Below, piece after piece: positions 34,101 to 45,754 of a stretch of 64,000 bases of DNA. The stretch comes from Saccopteryx bilineata (lineage: Eukaryota; Chordata; Mammalia; Chiroptera; Emballonuridae). The stretch lies in contig NC_089494.1 in NCBI RefSeq assembly GCF_036850765.1, positions 62,490,309 through 62,554,308 of the forward strand, given 5' to 3'. The notes under the pieces were generated by a model. That model did no database searches and was not told the origin of the DNA. It saw only the letters and a program-made list of their open reading frames with translations. The position numbers were made by a program, and so were the translations under genes. Position 1 is the first letter of the stretch. The number at the start of each line of letters is the position of its first letter.

Positions 34101-36773
34101 TTTTTTATTTTTATTTATTTTTATTTTTTATTGATTTAAATTTATTGTGTTTACATATATTCAAGTGTCCCACCAAATACATCCTCCCGCACCCCCGAAT
34201 TCCCCTCAACATCCTTCTTGCCCCCTCCCCCAAAACCCTCCCCGCTTTCCTCCAGGATTTGCTCTTCTGCTCTCTATAATGCTGTTATGTATATATAATT
34301 TCACCAAGCTCTTTCCCTTCTCTGATCTCATCCTCTCATCCCCTTTCCCTCTGTCCACTTGCCCACTGGTCCCTTTGATCCCTCCTCTGCCTCTATTCTG
34401 TTCCTCAGTTCACATTGTTCATTGGATTCCTCATATGAGTGAAGTCATATAATATATGTATTTTTTGCCTGGCTTATGTCACTTAACATAATAGTTTCCA
34501 GGTCCATCCCTGTTGTTGCAAAAGGTATTTTCTTCTTTTTCATGGCCCCATAGTACTCCATGTGTATATGTAGTACAGCTTTTTAATCCACTCGTCCACT
34601 GAAGGACAGACACTTGGGCTGTATCTAGATCTTCATTATTAAACAATGCTGCCATAAACATGGGGATGCATTTCTTCTTTTGAACCAGTGATTTGGTGTC
34701 CTTGGGATATATTCCTATAATAAAAGTGGGATGGCTGGGTCAAAAGGCAGTTCCATTTTTAATTTTTTGAGGAATCTCCATACCATTTTCCACAGTGGTT
34801 GCAGCAGTCTGCATTCCCACCAGCAGTGCAGGAGGATTCCTTTTACTCCACATCCTCACCAGCACTTATTGTTTTGTTAATGTGTCATTCTGACTGGTGT
34901 GAGGTGATATCTCATTGTGGTTTTAATTTGTATTTCTCTAATGATTAGTGATGTTGAACATTTTTTCTTTTGCCTATTGGCCATCTGAATGTCCTCTTTG
35001 AAGTGTCTATTCATTTCTTTTGCCCATTTTTGATTTGATTATGTTCCTTGATTTCTCTTATCAATGTTTTATAATTTTCTGAGTACAAGTCTTCAACCAA
35101 CCTCCTTGGATAAATTTACAGCTAGGTACTTTCTTTGTTGTTGTTGCAGTAGTGAAGGGGATTGTTTTCTTAATTTCTCTTTTGGACAGTTCATTGTTGG
35201 TGTATAAAAATGCCACTGGTTTTTGAATATTAATTTTATATCCTGCCACCTTGCTGAATTCATTTATTAGGTCCACTAGTTATTTTACTGAGGCTTTAGG
35301 GTTTTCTATGTACAATATCATATCATCAGCAAATAATGATAGTTTTACTTCTTCTTTTTCAATTTGGATGCATTTCTAAAATCTTAAATCTACATTCCTC
35401 TTTACCCTTGTTCTGTTTACAACAGGACCGTTAACACTTCTTACATCATTGGTTTGGTTGTAATAAATTCCTTGAGGGTTTTTTTTTATTTTTGTATGGG
35501 AAGCTTTTTATTTCTCCTTCTATTTTAAAAGATAGCCTTGATGGATAAAGAAGTCTTGGTTGTAGGAAACTGTTCTGCATTAATTTGAATATCTCTTGCC
35601 ATTCCCTTCTTGCCTCAAGTGTTTTTGTTGAGAAGTCGGATGTCATCCTTTTGGGGTCTCCTTTGTAGGTGATTGACTGCTTTTCTCTTGCAGCCTTTAG
35701 TATTCTTTCTTTATTTCTTAGCTTTGGTTTTTTAATTATGATGTGTCTTCGTTTAGGTTTATTCGGGTTCCTTTTTAATGGGATTCTCTGTGCTTCTTGA
35801 ACTTGTGTGACTTTTTCCTGCATCAATTCCGGGACATTTTCAGCTATGATTTCTTCAATCAGGTTCTCTATCCCTTGTTCTTTCTCTTCTCCTTCAGGAA
35901 CCCCTATGATGCAGATGTTGTTTCTCTTCCTATTGTAACAGAACTCTCTTCGAGTTTTCTCAGACATTTTGATCCTCTTTTTCTTTTGCTGTTCTGCTTC
36001 CATGCTTTTGCTTATCTTGTCCTCTAAATTGCTGATTCGATCCTCTTTTTCATCCCACCTGCTTTTCATTCCTTGTAGTGTAGTCTTCATTTCTGATATT
36101 GTGTTTATCATTTCTGTCTGATCCTTTTTTATGATTTCAATGTCCTTTTTGATGCCAGATATCTCATTGTTTAGGTACTCGTGTTGTCTATCTATGGTTC
36201 CTCTAAGATCCTTGAGCATCCTCACAATCATTATTCTAAACTCTGCATCCGGCATTTTAGCTATTTCCATTTCATTCAATTCTTTTTCTGGGAATTCCTC
36301 TAGTTGATTCATTTGAATTGCACTTCCCTGTCTTCCCATTTTGTCTCAATATAGACTGCTCCTTCAAATATGTTGTTTGTGTAGTTGAGTATAGGGTTAG
36401 TGTTGTCTAACTCCAGCTTTCAGTTGTGTAATTTCTAAATCTTCCTGGGATGGCTTCAGCTGTTTGTAATCTGCTACTTGTCTGTAGGCTACTTGTCTGT
36501 GACAACGTTTTCTTTGCCTTAGCTGGGTCAGGTGTGAGGAGCCTTTCCTTAAGATACCACTCTAACTATGGTTGTTAGGTCTTGAGCTGATGCTCTGTAT
36601 CTGGCCGCTGGATGTACCGGCCCTGGAACTCACAGGCCGGAAACTGGCGAAGACCAGTGGGAGTCACCGCTTTTGACTGGCCCTCAGCAACCTTTTTGGA
36701 GCTACAGGCGATCCAGAATCATCTTCTCCTCATCCAACACCCGATCCTCCAAGTCGGCCATCTTGGGCTGCTC
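34101..36773 (-). mobile_element. Internally deleted L1 with open ORF1 (HAL1-like form)
   Basis: A 2673-bp minus-strand insertion with exact 18-bp duplications, TCTTAGTGTAGATTTCTT, at 34083-34100 and 36774-36791. In its own direction: a 434-bp 5'UTR (36773-36340) starting AGCAGCCCAAGATGGCCGAC, a full-size ORF1 (36339-35446), a 350-bp piece of reverse transcriptase with FADD (35388-35040), then ORF2 C-terminus plus 3'UTR. The endonuclease and most of the reverse transcriptase are absent. It could only move with ORF2p supplied by another L1. Confidence 0.9.
35446..36339 (-). CDS. L1 ORF1p, open 297-codon frame
   Basis: RNA-binding chaperone of the L1 ribonucleoprotein; the best-preserved L1 protein here. 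Residues ~1-40 are the N-terminus; ~41-120 have the heptad pattern of a trimeric coiled coil; ~139-222 are the RRM (KRNNICIIGVPEGEEKEQGI, ending ILKAAREK); ~223-280 are the C-terminal domain (LQPRLLYPSRLSFKIEGE). The start is chosen because it matches the other ORF1 copies. The last ~15 residues (NKKKPSRNLLQPNQ) are shifted out of the usual frame by an A-run change, so the conserved end is lost. Whether it is expressed is unknown; most likely a recently dead copy. Confidence 0.68.
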   Translation of the reverse strand: MGRQGSAIQMNQLEEFPEKELNEMEIAKMPDAEFRIMIVRMLKDLRGTIDRQHEYLNNEISGIKKDIEIIKKDQTEMINTISEMKTTLQGMKSRWDEKEDRISNLEDKISKSMEAEQQKKKRIKMSEKTRREFCYNRKRNNICIIGVPEGEEKEQGIENLIEEIIAENVPELMQEKVTQVQEAQRIPLKRNPNKPKRRHIIIKKPKLRNKERILKAAREKQSITYKGDPKRMTSDFSTKTLEARREWQEIFKLMQNSFLQPRLLYPSRLSFKIEGEIKSFPYKNKKKPSRNLLQPNQ

Positions 36774-37138
36774 TCTTAGTGTAGATTTCTTTAGGTTTCT
36801 CTTTAATGGAATTCTCTGTGCTGTTTTCTTGAACTTGTGTGACATTTTCCTGCATCAATTTAGGAAAGTTTTCAGCTATGATTTCATTGAACAAAGTCTC
36901 TACCCCTTGTTCTTTCTCTTCTTCTTCAAGAAACCCTATGATGTAGATGTTATTTCTCTTCATGTTGTCACAGAGCTCTTTAGAGTTTCCTCAGACTTTT
37001 TGAGTCTCTTTTTTTAATTGCTGCTCTGCTTTCTTGCCTTTGTTTATTTTGTCCACTAACTCGCTGATTTGATCATCACCTTCATCAATCTTGTTTTTAA
37101 TTCCTTCCATTGTGGTCTTCATTTCTGATATTGTATTT

Positions 37139-37489
37139 TTTTTTTTTTGAGACAGAGAGAGAGAGGGAGAGAGAGAGAGAGTCAGAGAGACGGATAGACA
37201 GGGACAGACAGACAGGAACAGAGAGATGAGAAGTATCAATCGTTAGTTTTTTGTTGCGCACTGCAACACCTTAGTTGTTCACTGATTGCTTTCTCATATG
37301 TGCCTTGACCGTGGGCCTTCAGCAGACCGAGTGACCCTTTGCTCGAGCTAGTGACCTTGGGTCCAAGCTAGTGAGCTTTTGCTCAAACCAGATGAACCCG
37401 TGCTCAAGCTGACGACCTCAGGGTCTTGAACCTGGGTCTTCTGCATCCCAGTTCGATGCTCTATCCACTGCGCCACCACCTGGTCAGGC
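37139..37489 (-). mobile_element. tRNA-derived SINE, family B
   Basis: Minus-strand B SINE in L1 ORF1, flanked by TCTGATATTGTATTT at 37124-37138 and 37490-37504. The internal repeat region is shorter than in the copies at 19895 and 45755. Confidence 0.94.
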
Positions 37490-37731
37490 TCTGATATTGT
37501 ATTTGTCATTTCTGACTGATTCTTTTTTATTATTTCAATGTCCGTTTTTATACTTGCTGTCTCTTTATTTAGGTGTTTGTTATGTGCATCTATTGTTCTG
37601 AGATCTTTGAGCATCCTAACAATTATTATTTTAAACTCTACATCCCGTAATTTGGATATATCTGACTCGTTCAAGTCTATTTCTGGGGATTTCTCTTGAT
37701 TCATTTGGGTTACATTTCTCTGCCTTCCCAT

Positions 37732-39227
37732 TTTGTCTGTGTATAAGAAGGGTGTGGCCACTGGAGTCCAATGAGTGTAGCCTCTGTGTTCCCTATGTGT
37801 GGTCTTGGGCATTCAGGTATGGGTGTTGCTGGTGCTGGCCTGCTGCGGATGTTGCTGCGGTTTCCGCCTCTACCCCATGGGAGGGGCTATGTTCACGTAC
37901 CCGGGTCTACAAGCCTTGGTTCACCTTGGTCTTCACTCTGCCCCTGCAGGTGGGCCTGCCCATTGTGCCCAGGGCTGCAAGCCTTGGCACTGCAGGCAGG
38001 GTTGTGCACCTATGCTAGGCCATGGGTCTCCACCTGTTCCCGGGCTTTCGCCCCACTTCCACAGATGGAGCTATGCTCGCGCATAGGGCTGCAAGCCCCA
38101 ACTCCACAGGCTGGGCGGGGCTGCGTGCCCGTACTCAGCTGCGGGTCTCTGCCTATTCCTGGGCTTTCCCCCTGACCCTGCAGGCGGATCTGTGCTCGTG
38201 TGTCAGGCTGCAAGCCCTGGCTCTGTGGGCCGGGTGGGGCTGCGTGCCTGCACTCAGCCATGGGTCTCTGCAGCTCTCAGGCTTTTGCCTTGCCCCTGTG
38301 GGCAAGATTGCAGGTGGGACTGCTCTTGCTCACCCGGCCCTGCAGCTGGGCCAGACCACTTTTGTGCGCCCCTTCCGCCTCCTCCAGGCCTCAGTCATGG
38401 CCGGCCCTTTTTCTGCCTCTGCTGATGGGACCACACTTCTGTGTCCCACCAATGCCTGCCCTCTGGCAAACCCTCAGCAGTATGGGTGGGGCACTGCAGC
38501 TCAGACCTAAGCACTCAATACTGTATTCGTGAAGGCTTCTTTTTTCTAAGTGACTCTGCTCTGAGTGCCACGGGAAAGCTTATTTGGCTGATGTTCTGCT
38601 TCCCTTTGCTGGTATTGCTGGTTCCAGGGGAAATATTCACTTTAGATTTTGCTGGTGACTCAGCCCAGGGTTTAGGGTGGCTGTCCCTCAAAGTCTTTCT
38701 CCCTCTGCCTCCTAGATTACACTTTCTTCCTGCTACTTGTCTCCTTCTCTCTCTCTGTCCCCTGGAGCCCTGGGTGGGTGGTTGTGAGAGAGGTTTTCTG
38801 CACAGTCCCTTTAAGAAGAATCCTGGGTCTGAGAAATCTTTTTCTTTCTCACAAACAGTATCCTGACTTGTTTCGCAGCCAAATACTGTCCATATGTTTT
38901 TTCTAGGCTCTGGGGCTGCAGGCTGAAGCTTTGTTCCTGGGGCCTGGACCCTCCCCTCTCCACTAAACTTGCTTCCCTCTGAGCATGCGAGTCTCTCTGG
39001 GCTGCCATTCATTCCTGGGAGCTGGGCAGCCCTCTCTGCATTTCCACTTTTCCTACCAGTCTCAATGTGACTTCTTCAGTGTTCCTTGGTTAAAGAGTCT
39101 TCTTAGTTTAGTCCAAAGTTGGTTTTTCCAGATGATGGCTCTTAAAATTAAGTTGTAATCCACTTTGGTTCTGAGAGGTGGAAGTTAGTACGTCCACCTA
39201 CTCCATCGCCATCTTGTCCCGCCCCCT
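37732..39227 (-). promoter_or_regulatory. L1 5'UTR with tandem monomers
   Basis: A GC-rich 1.5-kb 5'UTR. The phrase GGCTGCAAGCC recurs at 37973, 38087 and 38206, giving a spacing of 114 and 119 bp; the surrounding text (CATGGGTCTC..., GGGCTTTC...) repeats with it. Open frames of 110-160 codons here come from this GC-rich repeat and are not genes. Repeated 5'UTR monomers act as promoters in mouse L1; the same role here is inference. Confidence 0.72.
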
Positions 39228-39682
39228 CTTCTTTTTAAGGATTAAAAAATATCTTTTGTCTCTGGTTTGCTTCTCCCTCTTGTTTCTTTTCCCAATCTGT
39301 TTGTTTTGTTCTGTTGTTCCTTCAGGAGGTTGCATATTCCTGGTGTTCCTTGGTTCCCTACTGAAGGACGGGGCACTGAAGAGCTGATAGGGACCTCTAA
39401 GTGAATACACGCACCTAGCATTGTATTTTGTGGGGCTTTGTTTGTCTGTTTTACCACTGCAGAGTGATTGGGTGTTTAGCTGGCTTTTTTGTTGGCAGGG
39501 GGCTTACATGTATGGTTATTCTTTGAAGCTGCTTGTTTTTTTTTAAAAAAAAATGAGCCTTTCAAGTGTTAGTTAGGGTGAGATTAGGGTTGGAAGGATG
39601 GTGGAGCAGTGTGTGTGGGAGGTCAGCATGTGGGAGCACACAGGGACTGAGCCAGTACTCATGACTCAGCAGGCCAACTTTC
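39228..39682. other. Unique DNA, no gene seen
   Basis: Flank of the full-length L1. Nothing recognised. Confidence 0.35.
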
Positions 39683-39695
39683 ATGGAATCTCCAG

Positions 39696-40090
39696 GTTTT
39701 TAATTTATTTTTTAAATTAATGTTAATGGGGTGACATCAATAAATCAGGGTACATATATTCAAAGAAAACATGTCCAGATTATCTTGTCATTCACTTATG
39801 TTGCATACCCATCACCCAAAATCAGATTGTCCTCTGTCACCTTTTATCTAGTTTTCTTTGTGCCCCTCCCCCTCTCCTCCTTCCATCTCACGCCCCCCTC
39901 CCCCCTACCTCCGGTAACCACCACACTCTTGTCCATGTCTCTTAGTCTCATTTTTATGTCCCACCAATGTATGGAATCATGTAGTTCTTTTTTTTTTTTC
40001 TGATTTACTAATTTCGCTTCATATAATGTTATCAAGATCCCACCATTTTGTTGTAAATGATCCGATGTCATCATTTCTTATGGCTGAGTA
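39696..40090 (-). mobile_element. Short 5'-truncated L1 3' end, antisense
   Basis: A 395-bp L1 3' fragment flanked by ATGGAATCTCCAG at 39683-39695 and 40091-40103. Same subfamily and nearly the same length as 27884-28281, but its 5' truncation point lies about 26 bp further upstream in ORF2. Confidence 0.92.
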
Positions 40091-40103
40091 ATGGAATCTC
40101 CAG

Positions 40104-43100
40104 TTTTGATCCTATGTCTTACTCCAATCATTCTTCGGGTCACTCTGCCTTAACTTTTCCAAAAAATAGAGCTTCCATATCTTCTGGAGATGGGAAAATT
40201 GTAGTTGTTTGCCACTTGGGGTCAGGAGGGAACCTAGGGGTCCGGCCACTCTGTCTCAGCCCTTCACTCTGTTCCTGCTCCCCCCTCCTGCCTCACCCAC
40301 CCCTTCCTGGAACCCCACGGCCTCAACTCTAGGTCTTTCTGGGGTTCCGTGTGAGCAGCTCAATGTGCTTCTCATCATTACCCCTCTCTGAAGGGCCTCT
40401 GCTGAGTCAGTTACATTCCTCCATCTACTTTCTAACTTCCTCGATTAGGTGACATTTTTATACATTACTGTCTCCTTGTCCTTACTCCTTGTCCTCATGA
40501 GTTTATATCTGTGTCATTTATTTCAGAAAAGAAACGAGATAACTGCATGTGTTCATTCTGAGCATCTCACCGACTCTCTAAGCATTGGCTCTGGAGTCTC
40601 TCTCATTTCTCACAGGGATTCTAGGCGGCAGATCCTGTCCAGGCGAGCAACTAAGCCATAAAGAGAAGGGTGCTGATGTTCTGCCATCTGGGACGGAGAA
40701 TGGGGCTCCACAGGCAGCATTCTGACTCCAAAGACCAGACCTTTGACTTTTACGCTAAATCGACTTAGGTTAAAACAGAGTTTCAGTTGCTTTCAGCTTG
40801 GCCTAATATCTTATATTCTTATATAGAAAACAATGTGTTTCCCTGTGCACCCCCAGATAGGGTCAGATTTGTTTCTGGCTAGGGATAAATATAGTCAAGT
40901 TCAAATTTTATTTCCTGTAATATATGTAAAAAAATTTCCTATTTGAATCACAGTATGTATATGGACACTTACATTAAAATATATTTATCATTAAAAAAAA
41001 AATTTCTGGAGAGGAGCACAGAACATTTTTTCTGTCTCCCCAGGAGTGCAATCACTTGCCCAGGTGATGCTTTTTGCTTGGCCCAGCATCAGCCCTCGGA
41101 GTTTGTTGACTGGTTGTTTAGCTTTGCCTGTCTCTGAGTCTCAGTGTTTTCACAGTCTATGGTGCAGACCCATCTTGGGTTGGCACTGGGAAGGCTTATC
41201 CGCCTTTCACTGAAATCTGCACTTCTTTAGACGCTTTCAATATTTAATCAGGAAATTGGACTCAAGCAAGTCACGATCAACAGAGAGAAACCAGCATTGT
41301 TTTTCAATGTTTCTGTTGCACTTAGGCATTTGGAAATGTGAATTTACTGAAAGTCATTTATAAATGACTGGTGTTTGTTACACAAAAACAGTCACTTTGG
41401 ATGTTAAACAAGACCCACGTATTTTATGTTTTATTTCATTTATTTCTTTTCTTTACACTTCAGTTCAGAAATTGGAATATATAACTTTGGTATAATTGCT
41501 ATTCTCAGTCAAATTTTTTTTTGTTGTTTGTATTTGTATCTTTGCCACATAAGCAGATGGCAAAAAGGCTAACTTTGGCCTGTTGTTTAAATGCAGTGGG
41601 ACAGATCTTTCTCTCCTCCCCTCCCCTCTCCTCTGAGATCCTTTTCACCCGGTGGGAACAGAGCCTTCTAATGCTCAGTACTGAAGCCAGGCTGTGAGAG
41701 GTGGTTGACATTGGCAAAGGGAAGTCTGTCTTGTTGCTCTGCTCTGAAGTTCAGGTCAGTCCTAGGCCTGCTTCTATTGAATGCTGCAATTGGAGATGGG
41801 AGGCCTCTAACTATAATGTCCCAGTCTTGAACTGGTTTGTTTCATCTACCCTCAGTGGGGACGTTTTTTCTCCCCACCTTTTCTTTAACTTACAGGTACC
41901 CTGGGGTACCAGTGTGCATGGAGCAGGCCAATAGGTCTGCACACAGACTTGGCCCCAAGTCTCTCCTGATGAAGGGTCAGAGGGTGGTGGGTTGATGCTG
42001 GCCAAGTGCATGCTCACTGGGCATCACAGGAGAATTAGCTGCTATGGGCTCCGGTCGGGGGGGAGGTTCTTGCCTTGCCTAGAGGGTGGTTGGGGTGATC
42101 CATCATCTGTGGGCTCCCTTCATGAGGAGATTCCCAGGATCAGCCTCTAGGCTCCCAGGCCATCCCCTTACTTCTTAGCAAGCTCCTGTTCCACCCTCTT
42201 CTTAGTCTTGAAGAGATCCAGAGGTCCTCCCCTTTCCTCCCTGTCTCCATCAGAACGATAGTGATGAAAAGGGTGGAGACTCCTCAGCGGTTGACTGTGG
42301 AGACTACAGGGTGACTTGGTGGGAAAAATAACAGGTTGATTTAAACCCTGTCCTGGGCACCATGGTTGTGGTCAGCCGGTAGCACTCTGTTTCTGTTTCT
42401 TTACTGGGGCTAAGCTTTATATGCATACCTACCCTCCCAGGACTTTGCAAAGCCACCAAGGGTTTATATATACAATGAGCCAAGAACACAAGCCTCCTTC
42501 CAGCTATCCCGTGTCTGTCTCTGCAGCCTCAACAGGTTCTTACATATTTCTTTCTTTTATTCTACAAGCCTTTAAAATTTGGCCTGTTTGTCTCTCATTT
42601 CCAAATTCTCCCTCTCCTGGAGCTGTCATCAAAACAAAAGGCATCTTGTCCATCAATCCTATTTCCATGCTCTTACTAAAACATATGCACAGTATTTTTT
42701 ATTTTCAAGGGCTTTTTATTGTTAGTCTTTCTGGGTGATGACACAAGTTAACATGTATCCAGGTAGGAACACAGATGTAAGGAATAACAATTGAACATTG
42801 TTCTGAGTTTGGCCCCAAGAAACAAATGGTGTGGGCTTCTTCTAATCCTTCCTTCACTAAGCCCTTCCACCAGGCCGCACTGGGAGCGATCCCCTGGGTT
42901 CTCCCTGTCCAGCCTTCTCCAGGTTGGGTGCTGAACCAAACTTCTTAGGTTTTATGTTCTTTTAGGTTTGTGTCACTTCCGGGATTGCCAGTCACATTTC
43001 CAGACAGTAACAGGGCTCCCTGCAGAAGACTTCTTGTTGTTTCCCTTCAGACCCTCTTTTTTGGAAGTTCTGTTGGTGTCTCTTGGTGGCCCCTATGACA

Positions 43101-43324
43101 TCAGCTTCTGGACGTCCTCTCCAGGGGCCCCGGCCCTCTTCTCTCTTCCGTTTGGTTTGTGTCTGACGTAGCCATGGGCAAGTGGTTCGTGCTTGTTCCA
43201 GTCTTAAGTGAGTAAGGCCTGCAGTTTTTAGCTGTTGCTCTATAACGTTTGGGGGCGGCAGAGAGGCTTATGGAAATAGTGTTGTAAAAGGACCTCAGCC
43301 AGAGATAAGGGAGCCTAATGGGGA
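40104..43324. other. Unique DNA, 3.2 kb, no gene seen
   Basis: No SINE, L1 or convincing exon. The T/C-rich part at about 40380-40560 may be a very old L2 trace. Open frames are all under about 105 codons and lack family resemblance. It could be intron or intergenic. Confidence 0.4.
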
Positions 43325-43670
43325 GGCTCTGGAGTAGGATCACCTGGCTACTGGCAGAGCTCTACCTCATAGCAACTATGTGACTTTTAGAAATATATAT
43401 AATTAGCTCCTTAATGTGGGAAAAGTAACATATCGACACATATGGTTGTCAAGAAGATAAGTGCCAAGTTCTCAAAATAGGACCTGGTTTGTGGAAGGTG
43501 ATTGATTAGTGTTGGCTGTGATTATCCTGGCTTTAGAGGTAGGGAAGCTGAGACCTGCAGAATTCAGGTTATTAACTCAAGGTCACCTAGCTGGGATGTG
43601 AAGGAGCTTAATCCCAAACTCACAGACAGCTGCTCTGGAGCCCTCTCTCTATGCCACTGTGCAGAGCCAG
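43325..43670. repeat. MIR SINE fragments
   Basis: Diverged MIR text in plus orientation (43325-43530, AGCTCTACCTCATAGCAACT) followed by an antisense-like piece (43540-43670, CAAGGTCACCTAGCTGGGAT). Confidence 0.5.
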
Positions 43671-44999
43671 CCAATGGTGAGCGCCATCATCTCCCAAGGC
43701 CTGGTCTACATTCGCCCCCTTTGATAGCTCCCACGTGGCCTCTGGCTTTTTTACATGACCTCTAACCGCTGCGCTGATCAGGCTTTAAGGTGATTAGTGT
43801 CCAGCTCATCCTAATGGCAGAACCCACTGGACATCCAGTGCCCACTGAACCATCTAGTCCCTTCTGGCTGATAACTCCCTCCACACACTTCCTTTGTTCA
43901 CTGTGACCCATCATCCAGGTACATCTCGTGCCCTTAGGGGAATGCCCTTTAATAATACCTAGATGCTTAAAACACACAGAACAATGGCCTGTACTGTTTC
44001 CCAAGGGAGGAGCTGTTCCCTTGTGCAGATACAGGCAAACCAGTTCAGGTTCAAAAGACAATCATTTTGGGCTTTTATCCAAAACTCAAACAGAACACAC
44101 AGGCACTCATTTATTTCTAGGTTTCAAATGGTTGAGGAAACAACGTTCCACAGTTTTCCATAGCCTTGATGGTTCGGATTTTACCCAGGTTCATAAGGAA
44201 ATGTTTTGAGAGACCACAAGAAAGTCTGAGCTGGGGGAGAGAGTGCCGAGAGGAAGGCGTGGAGGAGTGGGACCTTTTCTGTGGATGACAAGCAGGAAGG
44301 ATGGAAGACCTTGGAATCCAACCCGCCCAGTCATATTTCTGGCCCCATGGTACAGCCTGTGGTGGTTTGGCTACACGTCAGAATGTGGGGGCATTTCTCT
44401 GAATCTAGCTTTATTGCATAGGTAACACACAGGAGAAATTCCATGTTGATGAATTTCAAAAGTGTGATTTGTTTGTCTTGTTGTGTTTTGTTTGAGACTT
44501 CCAGCATTTTGCTAGAAAGGCAGCATGGAGACAAGTAGGAACCATGACGCAGGAGGTGGAAACTTGGGCTCCTGTGCTGGCAAGTCTCTGCACCCCCAGG
44601 CCAGGGTGGGGTGGCCGGGCTTGTGCCCCTTAAACTGGCACAGCAGCCACGCCCAAAGGGGTAGCCTCCTTACTGCCGTGTTTCAGGGAGACTTATGGCA
44701 AGAACCAGAGTCAGGTATGACTTAATAATTTTGAGTTCCTTACTGCTGCTCTCTGAGAAACCCTTTCAGAGGGGACCCGGGCCTTCTGCATTTCAGGCAC
44801 AGCATCAGTTAAATGAATTTGATGAGAGAGTGCAACGGCAACTCTGATCTTTTAGAGGGGGACCCATGACTGTGGTGGACATAAGGGGTATTGTTTGTTT
44901 CTTAAAAGCTTTTTTGTACAATGTTTTATCGTATTTACAAAATGGAAATTAGAAAAAAAAAAGGATATGTAATGCAGGATTATTTTTTCCATTTCTAAA
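43671..44999. other. Unique DNA, no gene seen
   Basis: About 1.3 kb without recognisable repeat or exon. Confidence 0.4.
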
Positions 45000-45069
45000 C
45001 ATTTTTATTATGGACATTTCAAACATAATGCACAAAACTAGGAAGAATAGTAAAATGAACTCCTGCTGT

Positions 45070-45410
45070 GGATTCCATATTTGTGTGCCCCTCGCACCCA
45101 TATTTCTAATCCCTTGTGATGATATCTGGAAGTGGAGCCTTTGGGAAGTGATTGGGTCACGAGGGTGGAGCCTCATGATGGAATTAGCACCCTTATAAGA
45201 AAAGACAGGAGAGAGCTTGCTTTCTCTTTCTACATGTGAGGACACAATGCAAAGACAGTGCATGCAAACCAGGAAGAGGGCTCTCCCTAGACAATCAGCA
45301 AGCATCTGGGTCTTGAACTTCCAACCTCCAGAACTGTGAGAAATAAAGGCTTGTTGTTTAAGCCACCCAGTCTATGATATCCTATTATAGCAGCTTGAAG
45401 TAAGATAATG
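45070..45410 (+). repeat. MLT1-type MaLR LTR
   Basis: Sense copy of the LTR type at 23075-23395: GAAGTGGAGCCTTTGGGAAG, GGGTGGAGCCTCATGATGG, CAGAACTGTGAGAAATAAAG and TTTAAGCCACCCAGTCTATG in the usual order. No internal genes. Confidence 0.8.
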
Positions 45411-45754
45411 TATCCATTTCTAATGTATAATATATCCATTTCTATTTATAATAATTAAGATCTCTTGACCAATCTTATTTACTCTATTCTCCCTTATACT
45501 TGCTTTTCCATATAATTTTGAAGCAAATCAGACATTGCCTAATTTTTTTATAAGTTATTCAATATATTCTCTAAAAGTTAAGGACTCTTTTTCTCCAACA
45601 TATTGTTAGAAAAAATCTCAAGTTTACAGCGAAGTTGAAACCTGTGTGCTCAACTGCCTAGATTCAATATTAACATTTTGCTACCCTTTCTTTGTCACAT
45701 ATCTATCTGTCTACCCCTGTATCCATCCATCAGGCCATCTTGTTTTTGTTTGTT

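Larger units (their letters stand above)
33751..37731 (-). pseudogene. L1 ORF1, split by an L1 and a SINE
   Basis: The start ATG is at 37731 (MGRQRNVTQMNQEKSPE). The coiled-coil part runs to 37505, is cut by a B SINE (37139-37489), and continues to 36792 with the RRM start KRNNIYIIGFLEEEEKEQG. The 2.67-kb L1 (34101-36773) then splits it. The C-terminal domain is at 34082-33751 (LQPRLLYPGGLSFKIEGE) with a frameshift in an A-run and the usual Leu-Leu stop. Not translatable as one protein. Confidence 0.88.
28325..39227 (-). mobile_element. Full-length L1 retrotransposon, minus strand, with five nested insertions
   Basis: In its own direction: 5' end at about 39227 (GGGGCGGGACAAGATGGCGA), 5'UTR to 37732, ORF1 37731-33751, ORF2 33695-28567, then 3'UTR and T-run near 28325. 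Later insertions: C SINEs at 31934-32305 and 33242-33592, a B SINE at 37139-37489, a 2.67-kb L1 at 34101-36773 and an inverted L1 fragment at 29247-29855. Removing these leaves about 6.5 kb, the usual full length. Outer duplications are not clear. It is a dead copy, but little diverged and so fairly young. Confidence 0.92.

Noticed and set aside
35797..36027. Possible membrane protein frame on the plus strand
   Set aside because: It is antisense to the well-supported L1 ORF1 at 35446-36339.
37752..38866. Several overlapping open frames of 77-162 codons on both strands in GC-rich DNA
   Set aside because: They lie in the L1 5'UTR with tandem monomers; GC-rich repeats give chance frames, and no start context or protein family is visible.
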